The translations under genes and the position numbers were made by a program. Of a stretch of DNA of 64,000 nucleotides, positions 21,466-30,707 are shown piece after piece. The DNA is from Paenibacillus piscarius (lineage in GTDB: Bacteria; Bacillota; Bacilli; Paenibacillales; Paenibacillaceae): positions 518,000 to 581,999 of the forward strand of contig NZ_JAIEUI010000002.1 of the NCBI RefSeq assembly GCF_022234545.1. Reading direction: 5' to 3'. Every line of letters starts with the position of its first letter. Position 1 is the stretch's first letter. The notes below the pieces were generated by a model. That model was given only the letters and a program-made list of their open reading frames with translations. It ran no database searches and had not been told where the DNA came from.

Positions 21466-21503
21466 AGGAGCCAGAAGGGAATTCACTTCCTTTTGTGGCT
21501 CCT
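21466..21503 (+). terminator. Stem-loop downstream of uppP
   Basis: AGGAGCCA pairs with TGGCTCCT, with a further GAA/TTC inner stem. No clear T-run; a weak terminator or RNA end. Confidence 0.5.
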
Positions 21504-21775
21504 CAACCTCCTGCCTTGCGCCTCCCCGAACGATATCCCTTACCATAGTTGGATAAACGTATCTTAATTCTGCGATTAATGCAGGATCAACGGAAGCAAG
21601 TGGACAAACAACAACTAAATCAGCCCGTACCCGCCATTTTGGCTGATTGGGGTTAATTTAAGTGCTGTTTTTCCAACTGCTGTTTCCGTATCGCTCCTCT
21701 GCTGATCAACAAGTGCCGGAAATCCAACTGTTTTTCCGCCCTAGCAGCCTTAGCAGAGAACTAGCACTTCCCCGC
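21504..21775. other. Intergenic stretch with short repeats
   Basis: No gene is supported; a frame at 21662-21880 overlaps a terminator and hflC and lacks a ribosome binding site. The stretch has an AATCAGCC/GGCTGATT stem (21618-21648) and a segment GTGCYG...TTTTTCCAACTG present twice in variant form (about 21662-21680 and 21712-21740), suggesting remnants of dispersed intergenic repeats. Confidence 0.4.
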
Positions 21776-21824
21776 AAAAAAGAGCAGCACTTCTTCCATA
21801 ATAGGAGTTGTGCTGCTCTTTTTT
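21776..21824. terminator. Strong bidirectional terminator
   Basis: AAAAAAGAGCAGCAC pairs perfectly with GTGCTGCTCTTTTTT around a 19-base loop. It closes the hflKC operon on the minus strand just after the hflC stop. Confidence 0.85.
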
Positions 21825-21827
21825 ATA

Positions 21828-22697
21828 TCATTTCTGTCCCGTCAAAATCTTCGCATAAGGCGAATCAATCGGAATCATGATGACCGGCTCGTTCTTCAGC
21901 GTGGTCACATAACTCTGCAGAGTACGGTAGAAGCTGTAGAACTGCGGGGACTTCCCGTAAGCCTGGTTGTAGATGCGGGCCGCTTCTCCTTCGCCTTCGG
22001 CGATGATTTTCTTGGAGTCGGCTTCGGCCTGGGCCATCAGCTCTCTGGAGGCGCGGTCCGCCTTGGAGGTGATCTTCTTGGACTCCTCATCCCCTTCGGA
22101 CAGGTAACGCGCAGCGATGGACTGGCGGTCCGAGATCATCCGGTTGTAGACGCTCTGCTTGTTCTCTTCCGGCAGGTCGGTACGTTTGATGCGAACGTCA
22201 ATGACTTTAATACCGTAATTGTCACGCGATAATGCGTCGCTTACGTCCTTGGTAATCTCATCGTTAATGTTGCCGCGTCCGGTATCCTCACTGATGATAT
22301 TCTCATAGTTGATCTCCGACAGCTTGCGGCGCACCGAGTTGTAGACGGCTTCGTCAATCCGCTGCACCCCGCCGCTCACCGATTGCACCGTCCGCAGGAA
22401 CTGCGAGGCGTTGGTGATTCTCCAGACGGTGTAATTATCGACGACAATCGGCTTCTGGTCCTTGGTCAGAATGCTGGTCGGCGAGCTCTCGTAGGTCATC
22501 TGGTACTTGGGAAGCTCCGAGACATTCTCGATAAAAGGCAATTTAAACTTCAGCCCCGGCTGCTCCACCGTGCGCATCGCTTCACCGAAACGGAGGACGA
22601 CCTTGTACTCCCCTTCCTTCACGATGTACGTAGAGCCGGCAAGCAGAATGATCACCACGACGGCAGCGATTAGCGTTACGATTGAATTTCTTTTCAC
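21828..22697 (-). CDS. hflC: Membrane protease modulator HflC (SPFH/band 7)
   Basis: A 289-residue protein. One N-terminal membrane anchor (IVTLIAAVVVIILLAGSTYI) is followed by the SPFH domain (VKEGEYKVVLRFGEAMRTVE, then QPGLKFKLPFI) and a coiled-coil stretch rich in Ala, Glu and Lys (ASRELMAQAEADSKKIIAEG). With HflK it builds a large ring around the membrane AAA protease FtsH and limits its access to membrane proteins. Gene order and the 4-bp overlap with hflK (ATGA) are typical. Confidence 0.92.
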   Translation of the reverse strand: MKRNSIVTLIAAVVVIILLAGSTYIVKEGEYKVVLRFGEAMRTVEQPGLKFKLPFIENVSELPKYQMTYESSPTSILTKDQKPIVVDNYTVWRITNASQFLRTVQSVSGGVQRIDEAVYNSVRRKLSEINYENIISEDTGRGNINDEITKDVSDALSRDNYGIKVIDVRIKRTDLPEENKQSVYNRMISDRQSIAARYLSEGDEESKKITSKADRASRELMAQAEADSKKIIAEGEGEAARIYNQAYGKSPQFYSFYRTLQSYVTTLKNEPVIMIPIDSPYAKILTGQK

Positions 22698-23746
22698 TTG
22701 GCATCTCCTCCTTGCGGTGCAGGTGAGGCAGGCGGATTCACCGTTGCCGGAGCAGAGGTGTTATCCTTGCTGCTACGCGCCAGCTCATTGAGCGGCAGGT
22801 AGTTCACCGTGTCACTGTTCGAGTTGGTAATGAAGATGCGGGCGTTCGGCAGGATCTGCTCCAGCGTCTCCAGGATCAGCCGGCTCTCGGTAATATTCTG
22901 ATTATTGGCATACTCGGCAAAAATCGCATTAAACCGCGCCACATCCCCCTGCGCATTCAGAATACGCGACTTCTTCTCACCTTCGGCCCGCTCCAGCAGC
23001 GCCTGTGCTTCCCCGCGTGCCTTCGGAATGATATCGTTCTCATACTTCTTCGCGTTGTTGATCTTCGTATTCTTCTCTTCCCGGGCGTTCGTCACCTCGC
23101 GGAAGGCTTCCTCCACCTGGCCGCTTGGCGGCTCAATATCCTGGAACTTGATATCAATGATCTGGATGCCGGTGTTATATTTCTTCTGGAGGTCGATGAG
23201 CAGCTCACGGACCTTATCCTGAATGACCGTCTTCCCGTCAGTAATAGCGTAGTCCAGCTTCTCGGAACCAATGACGGCACGGATCGATGAGCTGGCTGAG
23301 TTACGCAGGAAATGCTCCGGGTCATCGATGTTATACAGATAATCGCGGATGTTGCTGATCTTCCACTGGACGACCGCATCGGCAGAGACAATGTTCTCGT
23401 CTCCTGTAATCATCATCGCTTCATCATCTACCGGCACAGCCCCATTAGCCTCCTGGCGGTACCCGATATGTATCCGCTGGGTCAGCTCCGCAGGTACGGT
23501 AATCACATCCTGGATCGGATAAGGCCATTTGAAATGAAGTCCGGCCGAGGTCTCATTCGTATACTTGCCGAAGGTCAGAATTGCTGCACGTTCCTGCTCC
23601 TGCACGGTATAGAACGAGGTGGCCCCGATATACAGCAGCACCGCCGCTGCGGCTACCCCCACCCCAATCCTTTTGTACATCCCCGGCTTCAGCTTCGGCA
23701 GCTTGAGCCCCGGCACATTGTCGCCATTCTGATTCATGAAATTCAA
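22694..23746 (-). CDS. hflK: Membrane protease modulator HflK (SPFH/band 7)
   Basis: A 350-residue partner of HflC. A short Gly/Pro-rich cytoplasmic N-terminus precedes one membrane anchor (VGVAAAAVLLYIGATSFYTV). The SPFH domain (EQERAAILTFGKYTNETSAG...) and a coiled-coil region (RAEGEKKSRILNAQGDVARF) follow, with a Pro/Ala-rich tail. The start is taken as TTG nine bases after AGGAG; an ATG three codons in is the alternative. It lies first in the hflK-hflC operon. Confidence 0.9.
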   Translation of the reverse strand: MNFMNQNGDNVPGLKLPKLKPGMYKRIGVGVAAAAVLLYIGATSFYTVQEQERAAILTFGKYTNETSAGLHFKWPYPIQDVITVPAELTQRIHIGYRQEANGAVPVDDEAMMITGDENIVSADAVVQWKISNIRDYLYNIDDPEHFLRNSASSSIRAVIGSEKLDYAITDGKTVIQDKVRELLIDLQKKYNTGIQIIDIKFQDIEPPSGQVEEAFREVTNAREEKNTKINNAKKYENDIIPKARGEAQALLERAEGEKKSRILNAQGDVARFNAIFAEYANNQNITESRLILETLEQILPNARIFITNSNSDTVNYLPLNELARSSKDNTSAPATVNPPASPAPQGGDAK

Positions 23747-23810
23747 GATGCATCACTCCTTTTGGCCTAATTTAGTCTTTATAAAGCTATATATACGGAT
23801 TCAAAACAAA

Positions 23811-23833
23811 AAAGTCGCAAAAATTGCGACTTT
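23811..23833. terminator. Short dyad between hflK and the SUKH gene
   Basis: AAAGTCGCAA and TTGCGACTTT form a perfect stem with a three-base loop, preceded by an A-run that gives a T-run on the minus strand. It lies in the divergent region, so it could also be an operator. Confidence 0.5.
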
Positions 23834-23940
23834 AATGAAGGTAGCTGATGTTTGCTGGGTTTCTTGCGGGTTTGCCTAGGTATTTTATGGTATATTTGAG
23901 AGCAACATATTCGTCGGTTAAAATCTGGAGGAGGGGTAAG

Positions 23941-24492
23941 ATGTCAAAATTAATACTCGCATCACTAGAAGCTTTAAAAAGGACAATTTCCAACAACAAT
24001 AATTTTCATATTCAAAGAAATTTAGGATTTCAGCTTACATGCACATTCTCATTTTCCAAGCCTGCCTTGTTAAATGAAATTGAAGAATTTGAAACGGAGA
24101 CGGATTTAAAGCTGCCAGAAGACTATAAATTCTTTTTATCTTTGCATAACGGGATGGAACTATATAAGGATATTGAAGAATCAGCACCTCATTGGCATAT
24201 TTTTGGTGTAGATGAAATTCAAGATGCACTGCATAAGTTCCCAACTCCTGATCATGTCTACGTTATTGCAAAATTCAGTGAGACTTTAATATGTGTAAAT
24301 AGCGATTATGTGAAGCAAGGAAGAAAGGATTATCTTTTTGACCAATCAATCTATACCTCTGCCCGTGATCATGGTGAACCGCTTAATTTGAGTTTTGAAC
24401 TATGGCTCGATCGTCTACTTGTATCACAGGGAGATCAATTCTGGTTATGGAATGGCATTACGCCTGAAAATCTTAATAAGTACTTTCCATGA
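23941..24492 (+). CDS. SMI1/KNR4 (SUKH) family protein
   Basis: A 183-residue protein with the SUKH-1 fold signature: LLNEIEEFETETDLKLPEDY, then KFFLSLHNGMELYKDIEES, and later a tryptophan-rich stretch (WLDRLLVSQGDQFWLWNG). In bacteria such proteins are often immunity proteins against contact-dependent or polymorphic toxins, or cytoplasmic proteins of unknown use. No toxin gene is seen nearby, so this is an orphan. The ATG follows GGAGGAGGGGTAAG. Base composition is distinctly AT-richer than its neighbours, suggesting later acquisition. A 51-bp tandem array starts right after it. Confidence 0.82.
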   Translation: MSKLILASLEALKRTISNNNNFHIQRNLGFQLTCTFSFSKPALLNEIEEFETETDLKLPEDYKFFLSLHNGMELYKDIEESAPHWHIFGVDEIQDALHKFPTPDHVYVIAKFSETLICVNSDYVKQGRKDYLFDQSIYTSARDHGEPLNLSFELWLDRLLVSQGDQFWLWNGITPENLNKYFP

Positions 24493-24507
24493 AAACCAGG
24501 CAATCGG

Positions 24508-24845
24508 AATTGTAATCGGTTTTTCGATCACATTGAGCCTGTCAGCCATCGCGCTGCCAAATGTAATCGGTTTTTCGATTACATTTGGCCAGTTAGCCAT
24601 CGCGCTGCCAAATGTAATCGGTTTTTCGACTACATTGGGCCTGTCAGCCATCGCGCCGCCCAATGTAATCGGTTTTTCGATTACATTTGGCCCACTAGCC
24701 ATCGCACCACCAAATGTAATCGGTTTTTCGATTACATTGGGCCTTCGAGTCGTCCCGGGTTCCATTGTGTTCGGTTTTTCATGTTTATTCGGCTCGTACC
24801 CTCCACGCCAACCCATGGTGGTCGGTTTTCCGCATACATTCCACC
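24508..24845 (+). repeat. 51-bp tandem repeat array, seven units (array A)
   Basis: The core CGGTTTT starts at 24517, 24568, 24619, 24670, 24721, 24772 and 24823: exactly 51 bp apart. In units 2 and 4 the core is a perfect hairpin, AATGTAATCG and CGATTACATT around GTTTTT. The spacer between cores is also conserved (TAGCCATCGCGCTGCCA type), so this is not a CRISPR. The last two units are more diverged. Because 51 is divisible by 3, long open frames appear on both strands; none has a ribosome binding site. It fills the gap between convergent genes. Confidence 0.9.
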
Positions 24846-24851
24846 CACACC

Positions 24852-24887
24852 AAAAACCCCCGAAAGGCGCAAGCGCCCTCCGGGGGT
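24852..24887 (-). terminator. Terminator of the amino acid importer operon
   Basis: On the minus strand CCCCCGGAGGGCGC pairs with GCGCCTTTCGGGGG, followed by TTTTTGG. It directly follows the stop of the ATP-binding gene. Confidence 0.85.
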
Positions 24888-24900
24888 TCTACTATCCGGT

Positions 24901-25650
24901 TCAGTTCCCCGTCTTATTACGGAAATAATTCTGCAGGAATTCCTTGGCCCGCTCGGACTTCGGATGGTTGAACACCTGGTCCGGTGTGCCTTCCTCGACG
25001 ATTTTGCCCTTGTCCAGGAAAAGCACCTTGCTCGCTACCTCGTACACGAAGCTCATCTCATGCGAGACAAGGATCATCGTCTGGCCGGTGGCGGCGGTCT
25101 TCTTGATCGTCTGCAGCACCTCGCCTACCAGCTCGGGGTCCAGCGCCGAGGTCGGCTCGTCCAGGAGCAGCAGCTTCGGGTTCATCGCGAGCGCGCGGGC
25201 AATGCCCACCCGCTGCTGCTGGCCGCCGGACAGATGCTTCGGATAATAATGAGCGCGGTCGGCCAGACCGACCTGCTCCAGTTGCTCCTGGGCAATCTGG
25301 GCGGCTTCGCGGTCATTCATCTTTTTGACAATCTTCAGGCCTTCCTTGACATTATCCAGTGCCGTCCGGTGCTGGAACAGATTGAATTGCTGGAACACCA
25401 TCGCCGTCTGCTTCCGCAGCTCCAGCCGCTGCTTGTTCGTAATCGTGCTGAAGTCCACCTGGAAGCCTTCGAGATCCAGCGTGCCCTGATCTGCCTGCTC
25501 CAGACAGTTGAGAGCACGCAGGAAGGTCGATTTGCCCGCACCGGATGAGCCAATGAGAGCCACAACATCCCCCTTGTTAATCTCAACGGACAGATCGTCC
25601 AGAATCAGATTCCCGTGAAAAGACTTGGATAAATGGCTTACCTTAATCAT
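24901..25650 (-). CDS. Polar amino acid ABC transporter, ATP-binding protein
   Basis: A 249-residue ATPase: Walker A GSSGAGKST near residue 35, Q-loop FQQFNLF, signature LSGGQQQRVGIARAL, Walker B LLLDEPTSALD and switch His in VSHEM. The sequence is of the GlnQ/ArtP/TcyN type that energises uptake of polar amino acids. The ATG overlaps the permease stop (TGATG) and follows GGAGAGGGATCTG. It is the last gene of the four-gene operon. Confidence 0.92.
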   Translation of the reverse strand: MIKVSHLSKSFHGNLILDDLSVEINKGDVVALIGSSGAGKSTFLRALNCLEQADQGTLDLEGFQVDFSTITNKQRLELRKQTAMVFQQFNLFQHRTALDNVKEGLKIVKKMNDREAAQIAQEQLEQVGLADRAHYYPKHLSGGQQQRVGIARALAMNPKLLLLDEPTSALDPELVGEVLQTIKKTAATGQTMILVSHEMSFVYEVASKVLFLDKGKIVEEGTPDQVFNHPKSERAKEFLQNYFRNKTGN

Positions 25651-26405
25651 CAGATCCCTCTCCTTCCCCAAGAGAACCAGCCACGGTTCATGGCCCCGGC
25701 AGCGGAGTCTGGAATCGAGAATCTTTTCTCCAGGAAGCGGAGAAGCTGTTCAATCAGAATCGTCATGACCCAATAGATGATCGCCAGCGCGAGATACACC
25801 TCGAAGAAGCGGAAGTTGCTGCCGGAGATGATTTTACCCTTGGCCGTCATTTCGATTACACCCGCCACGAAGGCCAGGGAGGTTCCCTTCAGCAATCCGA
25901 TCAGCGCGTTGCCCAGCGGCGGAATCGCCACCACCAGCGCCTGAGGAACGATGACTCTTCTCAGCACCTGCAGATACGTCATCCCCAGCGATTCAGCAGC
26001 CTCGATCTGGCCCTTGTTCACCGACTGCAGCGCAGCGCGGATCGTCTCCGAGTTGTACGCCGCTTCATTGAACGCGAAGGTAACCAGCACGAAGATCATC
26101 GGCGGAATGGTATTGATATTATAATCTGTCCCGTACTGCTGATTGATGAATTTGAGTAATAACGGAATTCCGTTGTAGGTCAGATATAATTGCACAATGA
26201 TCGGCGTTCCCCGGATGAACGAGATGAAGACTGAGACCAGCTGGCTTAGGACGGGGATTCGTCTCATGCGGATGACTGCGAACAGCAACGCAAACACAAG
26301 GCCGACAATCATCGAGATGACCGTAATTTGCAGACTCACAGGAAGGACCTCTAACAGCCGAGGTATGGATGTGAATACCGCGTTGATATCAAAAATCTCT
26401 CCCAT
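25650..26405 (-). CDS. Polar amino acid ABC transporter, permease
   Basis: A 251-residue inner-membrane permease of the HisMQ family with about five spans. The cytoplasmic coupling (EAA) loop is EAAESLGMTYLQVLRRVIVP, followed by QALVVAIPPLGNALIGLLKG. It forms a homodimer with the adjacent ATPase. Start support is moderate (GGAAGG). Operon order is binding protein, CapA-like protein, permease, ATPase, all on the minus strand. Confidence 0.92.
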   Translation of the reverse strand: MGEIFDINAVFTSIPRLLEVLPVSLQITVISMIVGLVFALLFAVIRMRRIPVLSQLVSVFISFIRGTPIIVQLYLTYNGIPLLLKFINQQYGTDYNINTIPPMIFVLVTFAFNEAAYNSETIRAALQSVNKGQIEAAESLGMTYLQVLRRVIVPQALVVAIPPLGNALIGLLKGTSLAFVAGVIEMTAKGKIISGSNFRFFEVYLALAIIYWVMTILIEQLLRFLEKRFSIPDSAAGAMNRGWFSWGRRGI

Positions 26406-26444
26406 GCAGACTAACTTCCTTCCACCTTCAATTTACAGGCGCGG

Positions 26445-27776
26445 TTAACACGGTCTCACAACGAGACGCCCGCCCTCATAGATCACTTCCGTATGATACC
26501 GTTCCTTGCTTACCGCATTCAGCCGTTCCACCAGGGAACCCGCAGCTTCCTCCGAAGCCAGCACCGGCAGGCCGCGCTTGGTCACGATCTCATGGGTGAG
26601 CCGAAGATCAATCGGAACCAGCTCGTAGCTGAACCGCTTGTCCTCCACATTCAGATCGAACAGAACGAGGAAGTTCTCCGAGAACTTACGGTCGCTGTAG
26701 AAGCCCTGCCAGTTCCCTTCGCTATCCTTGGTGCGGTTCTTGTGCAGCGTGGACGGCGCTTCATTCTCAGGATACCCGTAGGCGGTGAACATCTCAGGCG
26801 AGATAATCGATTCCCCGGCCTCGAATTCCATGAACAGACTGCCCAGGTTATAAAAAATCGGCTGCCCCTTATACAGTTCCACCCCCCGGGTGAAGTGGGC
26901 GCCATGCCCGAACACACAGCTTGCTCCGGCATCGACCGCGCCCCGCGCGAAGGTCTCGATGAACTCAGCCGGATAATCGGAGTACCAGTTCTCGTTCTCC
27001 CCTTCATGCGTATGGAGGCTGACAAACACATAATCACTGCGCTCGCGGGCATCCTGAATGGTGCGGTAGATCTCCTGCTGATCCTGCTCGTTCGCTGTTG
27101 TCCGGACGCGGGAGTGCTCCCCCTTCTCGAAGGTTAAATAGCCTTCAAAAAACGAGCCGAATTCATAGTAATTCTCCGATCTGCTCTTGAAGGTCTCAAT
27201 CCGCTTGCCTTCCTCCATGCTGGCGGCAATGCCGATGCGTTCACTAATCTCCTTGAGCGTGTTGAAGTCCTGATCGTTCACGACATAGGTCCGCGACCAG
27301 CGGAGCGGGTTGACGCCCGGACGGGCCGGAACGCCATTCCCCGGATTCGAGGCTGCGAATACCTCACTTCTCGTTACATCAATCGTGATGATCGCAATCC
27401 GCCCGTCTGGCGTATCCACGAACACCGGCTTACGGGCTTCATGCAGGCTCATGCCTACTCCGAGCGGAACCAGTCCGCGCGCTTCTGCCTCTTCCATCGT
27501 ATCGACAAGCCCCTGGGTCCCGTAGTCCCCGGTATGATTATTCGCGAAGCTGACATAACGGATATTCAGCTTCCCGAATTCGTCCAGCGCCTTGGGGCGC
27601 ACACTGGTCTGATAGCCGCGGCCTGCCGCCGGAACGGTATTTGGCCGCGGGGTTACAAACTCTGCATTGGTAAAAGCCTCATCGGCCCCCTGAAGCAGCG
27701 CCAGCAGCTCCGGGTCCATCGTTTTATCTAAATTGCTGCTGGAGAATAATGAATCTCCCGAGATTAAGAATTTCAT
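26445..27776 (-). CDS. CapA/PgsA-type metallophosphatase-like protein, no signal peptide
   Basis: A 443-residue protein with the CapA (poly-gamma-glutamate synthesis) fold: ISGDSLF near the N-terminus, NAEFVTPRP, VSFANNHTGDYGTQGL, SLHTHEGENENWYSDYP and VFGHGAHFTRG. These give the metal-binding Asp/Asn/His ligands of calcineurin-like phosphoesterases. Unlike PgsA/CapA of capsule operons it has no membrane anchor and should be cytoplasmic. It lies between the binding protein and permease genes of an amino acid importer; family members in such settings may process imported amino acid conjugates. That role is inferred. Start follows AAAGGTGATCAC. Confidence 0.85.
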   Translation of the reverse strand: MKFLISGDSLFSSSNLDKTMDPELLALLQGADEAFTNAEFVTPRPNTVPAAGRGYQTSVRPKALDEFGKLNIRYVSFANNHTGDYGTQGLVDTMEEAEARGLVPLGVGMSLHEARKPVFVDTPDGRIAIITIDVTRSEVFAASNPGNGVPARPGVNPLRWSRTYVVNDQDFNTLKEISERIGIAASMEEGKRIETFKSRSENYYEFGSFFEGYLTFEKGEHSRVRTTANEQDQQEIYRTIQDARERSDYVFVSLHTHEGENENWYSDYPAEFIETFARGAVDAGASCVFGHGAHFTRGVELYKGQPIFYNLGSLFMEFEAGESIISPEMFTAYGYPENEAPSTLHKNRTKDSEGNWQGFYSDRKFSENFLVLFDLNVEDKRFSYELVPIDLRLTHEIVTKRGLPVLASEEAAGSLVERLNAVSKERYHTEVIYEGGRLVVRPC

Positions 27777-27794
27777 GTGATCACCTTTCTGCGG

Positions 27795-28637
27795 TTACTC
27801 CATTAGCTCTTTCTTCGGCAGATAGTCGCCGCCCAGCTGTTCCTGGCTGATCTTCAGCAATGTGCCGTCTGCATACATTTCCTTGATCCGCTTGTTGACC
27901 AGCTCCAGCAGGCTGCTGTCCGCCGACTTGGATAACAGGATATACGAGCCGGGGTCACTGTTCGCTGTGGAGAACGGAACGACCTTAAGGTTAGTGAAGC
28001 CATGCTCCTTGATGGCCTTCTCGGCAGATACACGGGAGATAATGCGCACATCGTAACGACCAGCTTCGATACCCTCGAACTGCTTCACGAAATTCTCATC
28101 CGTATACATAATCTCAGCCTTGGCATCCGGGTTCGCTTCATTATAATTCTCCAGCAATGTGGCACCGGAGTTGCCTACTTCGGTTACCGCCTTGTAGCCC
28201 TTCAGATCTTCGATCGCCTTAAGGGTGTTGTCATCCTTGCGGACCACGAACACATTGGCATTCTCGATAATCGGCAGCGAGAAATTGTATTTGCTGCGCC
28301 GCTCTTCGTTGGAGCCGAAGTTATTCGCCCCGAGCTGGAAGCGCCCGTTATCCAGGCCGGTCAGAATTCCCTCGAATTCAATGGCCTGAACCTCCAGCTT
28401 ATATTCCGGAAGGTCTTTGAAAATCGCCTTCATCACTTCCACATCATATCCTGTCAACTGGCCGTCCTTCTCATAGCTGAACGGATTGCTGACACCGCTG
28501 GTTGCGGCTGTAATCGTCTTCTGGCCCGCGCTGCCGCTGTTCTTATCACCATTGGCGGCCTCATTCTTGTTCCCGCAGCCCGCAATCAGGGCACCCAACA
28601 TCAAGACAATAACCCCTGATACCCACTTCTTCTTCAT
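27795..28637 (-). CDS. Polar amino acid ABC transporter, substrate-binding lipoprotein
   Basis: A 280-residue family 3 solute-binding protein. Signal peptide with lipobox LIAGC at residues 17-21 (Cys is lipidated), a Gly/Asn/Ser linker, then two lobes (GYDVEVMKAIFKDLPEYKLE; GRFQLGANNF; SGATLLENYN; GRYDVRIISRVSAEKAIKEH). It captures the amino acid outside the membrane. The layout recalls cystine or glutamine binders; the substrate is not fixed by sequence. It is the first gene of the operon, with a good promoter about 75 bp upstream. Confidence 0.9.
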   Translation of the reverse strand: MKKKWVSGVIVLMLGALIAGCGNKNEAANGDKNSGSAGQKTITAATSGVSNPFSYEKDGQLTGYDVEVMKAIFKDLPEYKLEVQAIEFEGILTGLDNGRFQLGANNFGSNEERRSKYNFSLPIIENANVFVVRKDDNTLKAIEDLKGYKAVTEVGNSGATLLENYNEANPDAKAEIMYTDENFVKQFEGIEAGRYDVRIISRVSAEKAIKEHGFTNLKVVPFSTANSDPGSYILLSKSADSSLLELVNKRIKEMYADGTLLKISQEQLGGDYLPKKELME

Positions 28638-28712
28638 TATAATCTCTTCCCCCTCGTCTGATCACGGAACATGCATTATGTCCAATAAATCATAGTCATT
28701 TAGTCTGGAATT

Positions 28713-28741
28713 ATTATGTCACGGGGTATACAGTGTGTCAA
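28713..28741 (-). promoter_or_regulatory. Sigma-A promoter of the amino acid importer operon
   Basis: On the minus strand TTGACA and CATAAT are separated by 17 bp. The leader before the start codon is short and shows no T-box or S-box. Confidence 0.8.
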
Positions 28742-28809
28742 GGTAAACGGGTAAAGGATTTGACGAATGGTGACGAATATAGTCGATTGGTGGCATGGTT
28801 TATTTTGAC

Positions 28810-29229
28810 CTAATTCATCAAAAGCCTTAGTCTCACAGCCAGCTCTGTTGCTTCTGCTTCAGTACAGGAATTCTGCTGTGCAATAAAAGCAATCCCCTTC
28901 GCGCTATCGCTCCGCCGCGGCAGGAAATGAGCGTGGAAATGGGGAACCCCATCCACCATGATGACCGTATAGACTCGTTCTGCCCCTGTTGCCTGTTTGA
29001 GCGCTGACACTATTTTTTGGACCAGAATCCCGTAAGAGCCCGCTTCCTCCTCCGTCATCTCAGCGAAATCGAGCAGATGCCGCTGCGACTCCAGCACCAG
29101 CTGCCCCGGCACGGATTGCTTCGCAGGAAAATGACACAATTTCCAGTGTTCATCTTCATATATATATCCCCCAGGCGGCTGGGGAGTATTCCCCTGATGC
29201 TTCTCACAAATGAAACAAGTAGTGTTCAT
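28810..29229 (-). CDS. HIT-family nucleotide hydrolase/transferase
   Basis: A 139-residue protein with the histidine triad near residue 95 (VPHFHAHFLPRR) and an N-terminal zinc-type CFICEKH. HIT proteins hydrolyse or transfer nucleotide monophosphate groups (Ap4A, AMP-lysine and similar). Start overlaps the stop of the upstream MerR gene (ATGA), so the two are translated together. It may repair nucleotide by-products linked to the stress that the MerR protein senses; that is inferred. Confidence 0.88.
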   Translation of the reverse strand: MNTTCFICEKHQGNTPQPPGGYIYEDEHWKLCHFPAKQSVPGQLVLESQRHLLDFAEMTEEEAGSYGILVQKIVSALKQATGAERVYTVIMVDGVPHFHAHFLPRRSDSAKGIAFIAQQNSCTEAEATELAVRLRLLMN

Positions 29230-29681
29230 GAAGAACGCACCACTCTCTTCCGGCGCGCCGGAACCTTGACGCCCTGCTCCAGCAGCCTGCTCCAGTTGCC
29301 GGGATTGGTCAGGTCGGGGATGCGCTGCTCCAGAATGGCCTGATACTGACGGGCCTTCTCTTCCAGATGGGCGACACGCTGCTTGGCCTCTTCCAGCTGT
29401 TGAAGCGCTGCTTCCCTGAATTCCATCATCAGAGCGAAGCGCTGGGGAACCGTCGCATCTCCTTCGAGGCAGAGATCGACATAGGTTTTGATGCTTTCAA
29501 TGGGCAGGCCGGTCTGCTTAAGGCACCTAATCCCGTACAGCCAGTTGATCGATTCGTCGTCGAACAACCGGATGTTGTTCTTATCACGCTGAATGCTCGG
29601 CACCAGCCCTTTATCTGTATAAAAGCGCACCGCATGCTCAGTTAATCCCGTCATGGAAGCCGCTTCTTTGACTGTATACAT
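29226..29681 (-). CDS. MerR-family transcriptional regulator
   Basis: A 151-residue regulator: winged helix-turn-helix (MYTVKEAASMTGLTEHAVRF...YTDKGL) with the MerR wing (NNIRLFDDESINWLYGIRCL), then the long dimer helix (MMEFREAALQQLEEAKQRVA). No metal-binding cysteines, so it belongs to the YraB/AdhR-like group that senses aldehydes or other stress. The ATG is fixed by AGGAGGACGAAC. It is transcribed divergently from an aldo-keto reductase, with a MerR operator in the shared region. Confidence 0.9.
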   Translation of the reverse strand: MYTVKEAASMTGLTEHAVRFYTDKGLVPSIQRDKNNIRLFDDESINWLYGIRCLKQTGLPIESIKTYVDLCLEGDATVPQRFALMMEFREAALQQLEEAKQRVAHLEEKARQYQAILEQRIPDLTNPGNWSRLLEQGVKVPARRKRVVRSS

Positions 29682-29718
29682 GTTCGTCCTCCTTGCAAAA
29701 AAATAATTTAGCGCCTGC

Positions 29719-30638
<920 letters not shown>

Positions 30639-30669
30639 GCCGGAGGCGGACTTGTCAATTGAAAATAGA

Positions 30670-30701
30670 AAGAGGCCCATGCACAATCGCTTGGGCCTCT
30701 C
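30670..30701. terminator. Bidirectional terminator between convergent genes
   Basis: AGAGGCCCA pairs with TGGGCCTCT around a 12-base loop. It separates the aldo-keto reductase from the converging lyase gene. Confidence 0.75.
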
Positions 30702-30707
30702 TGTTAT

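Noticed and set aside
23941..24492. Toxin-immunity cassette around the SUKH protein
   Set aside because: No large toxin, WXG/LXG protein or secretion gene nearby; it is an orphan.
24508..24845. CRISPR array
   Set aside because: Repeats are regularly spaced, but the 'spacers' are nearly the same in all units and there are no cas genes.
24395..24928. Open frames on both strands of array A encoding 17-residue repeats
   Set aside because: The period is a multiple of three, so frames stay open for free; no ribosome binding site, several frames equally open, and overlap with a terminator.
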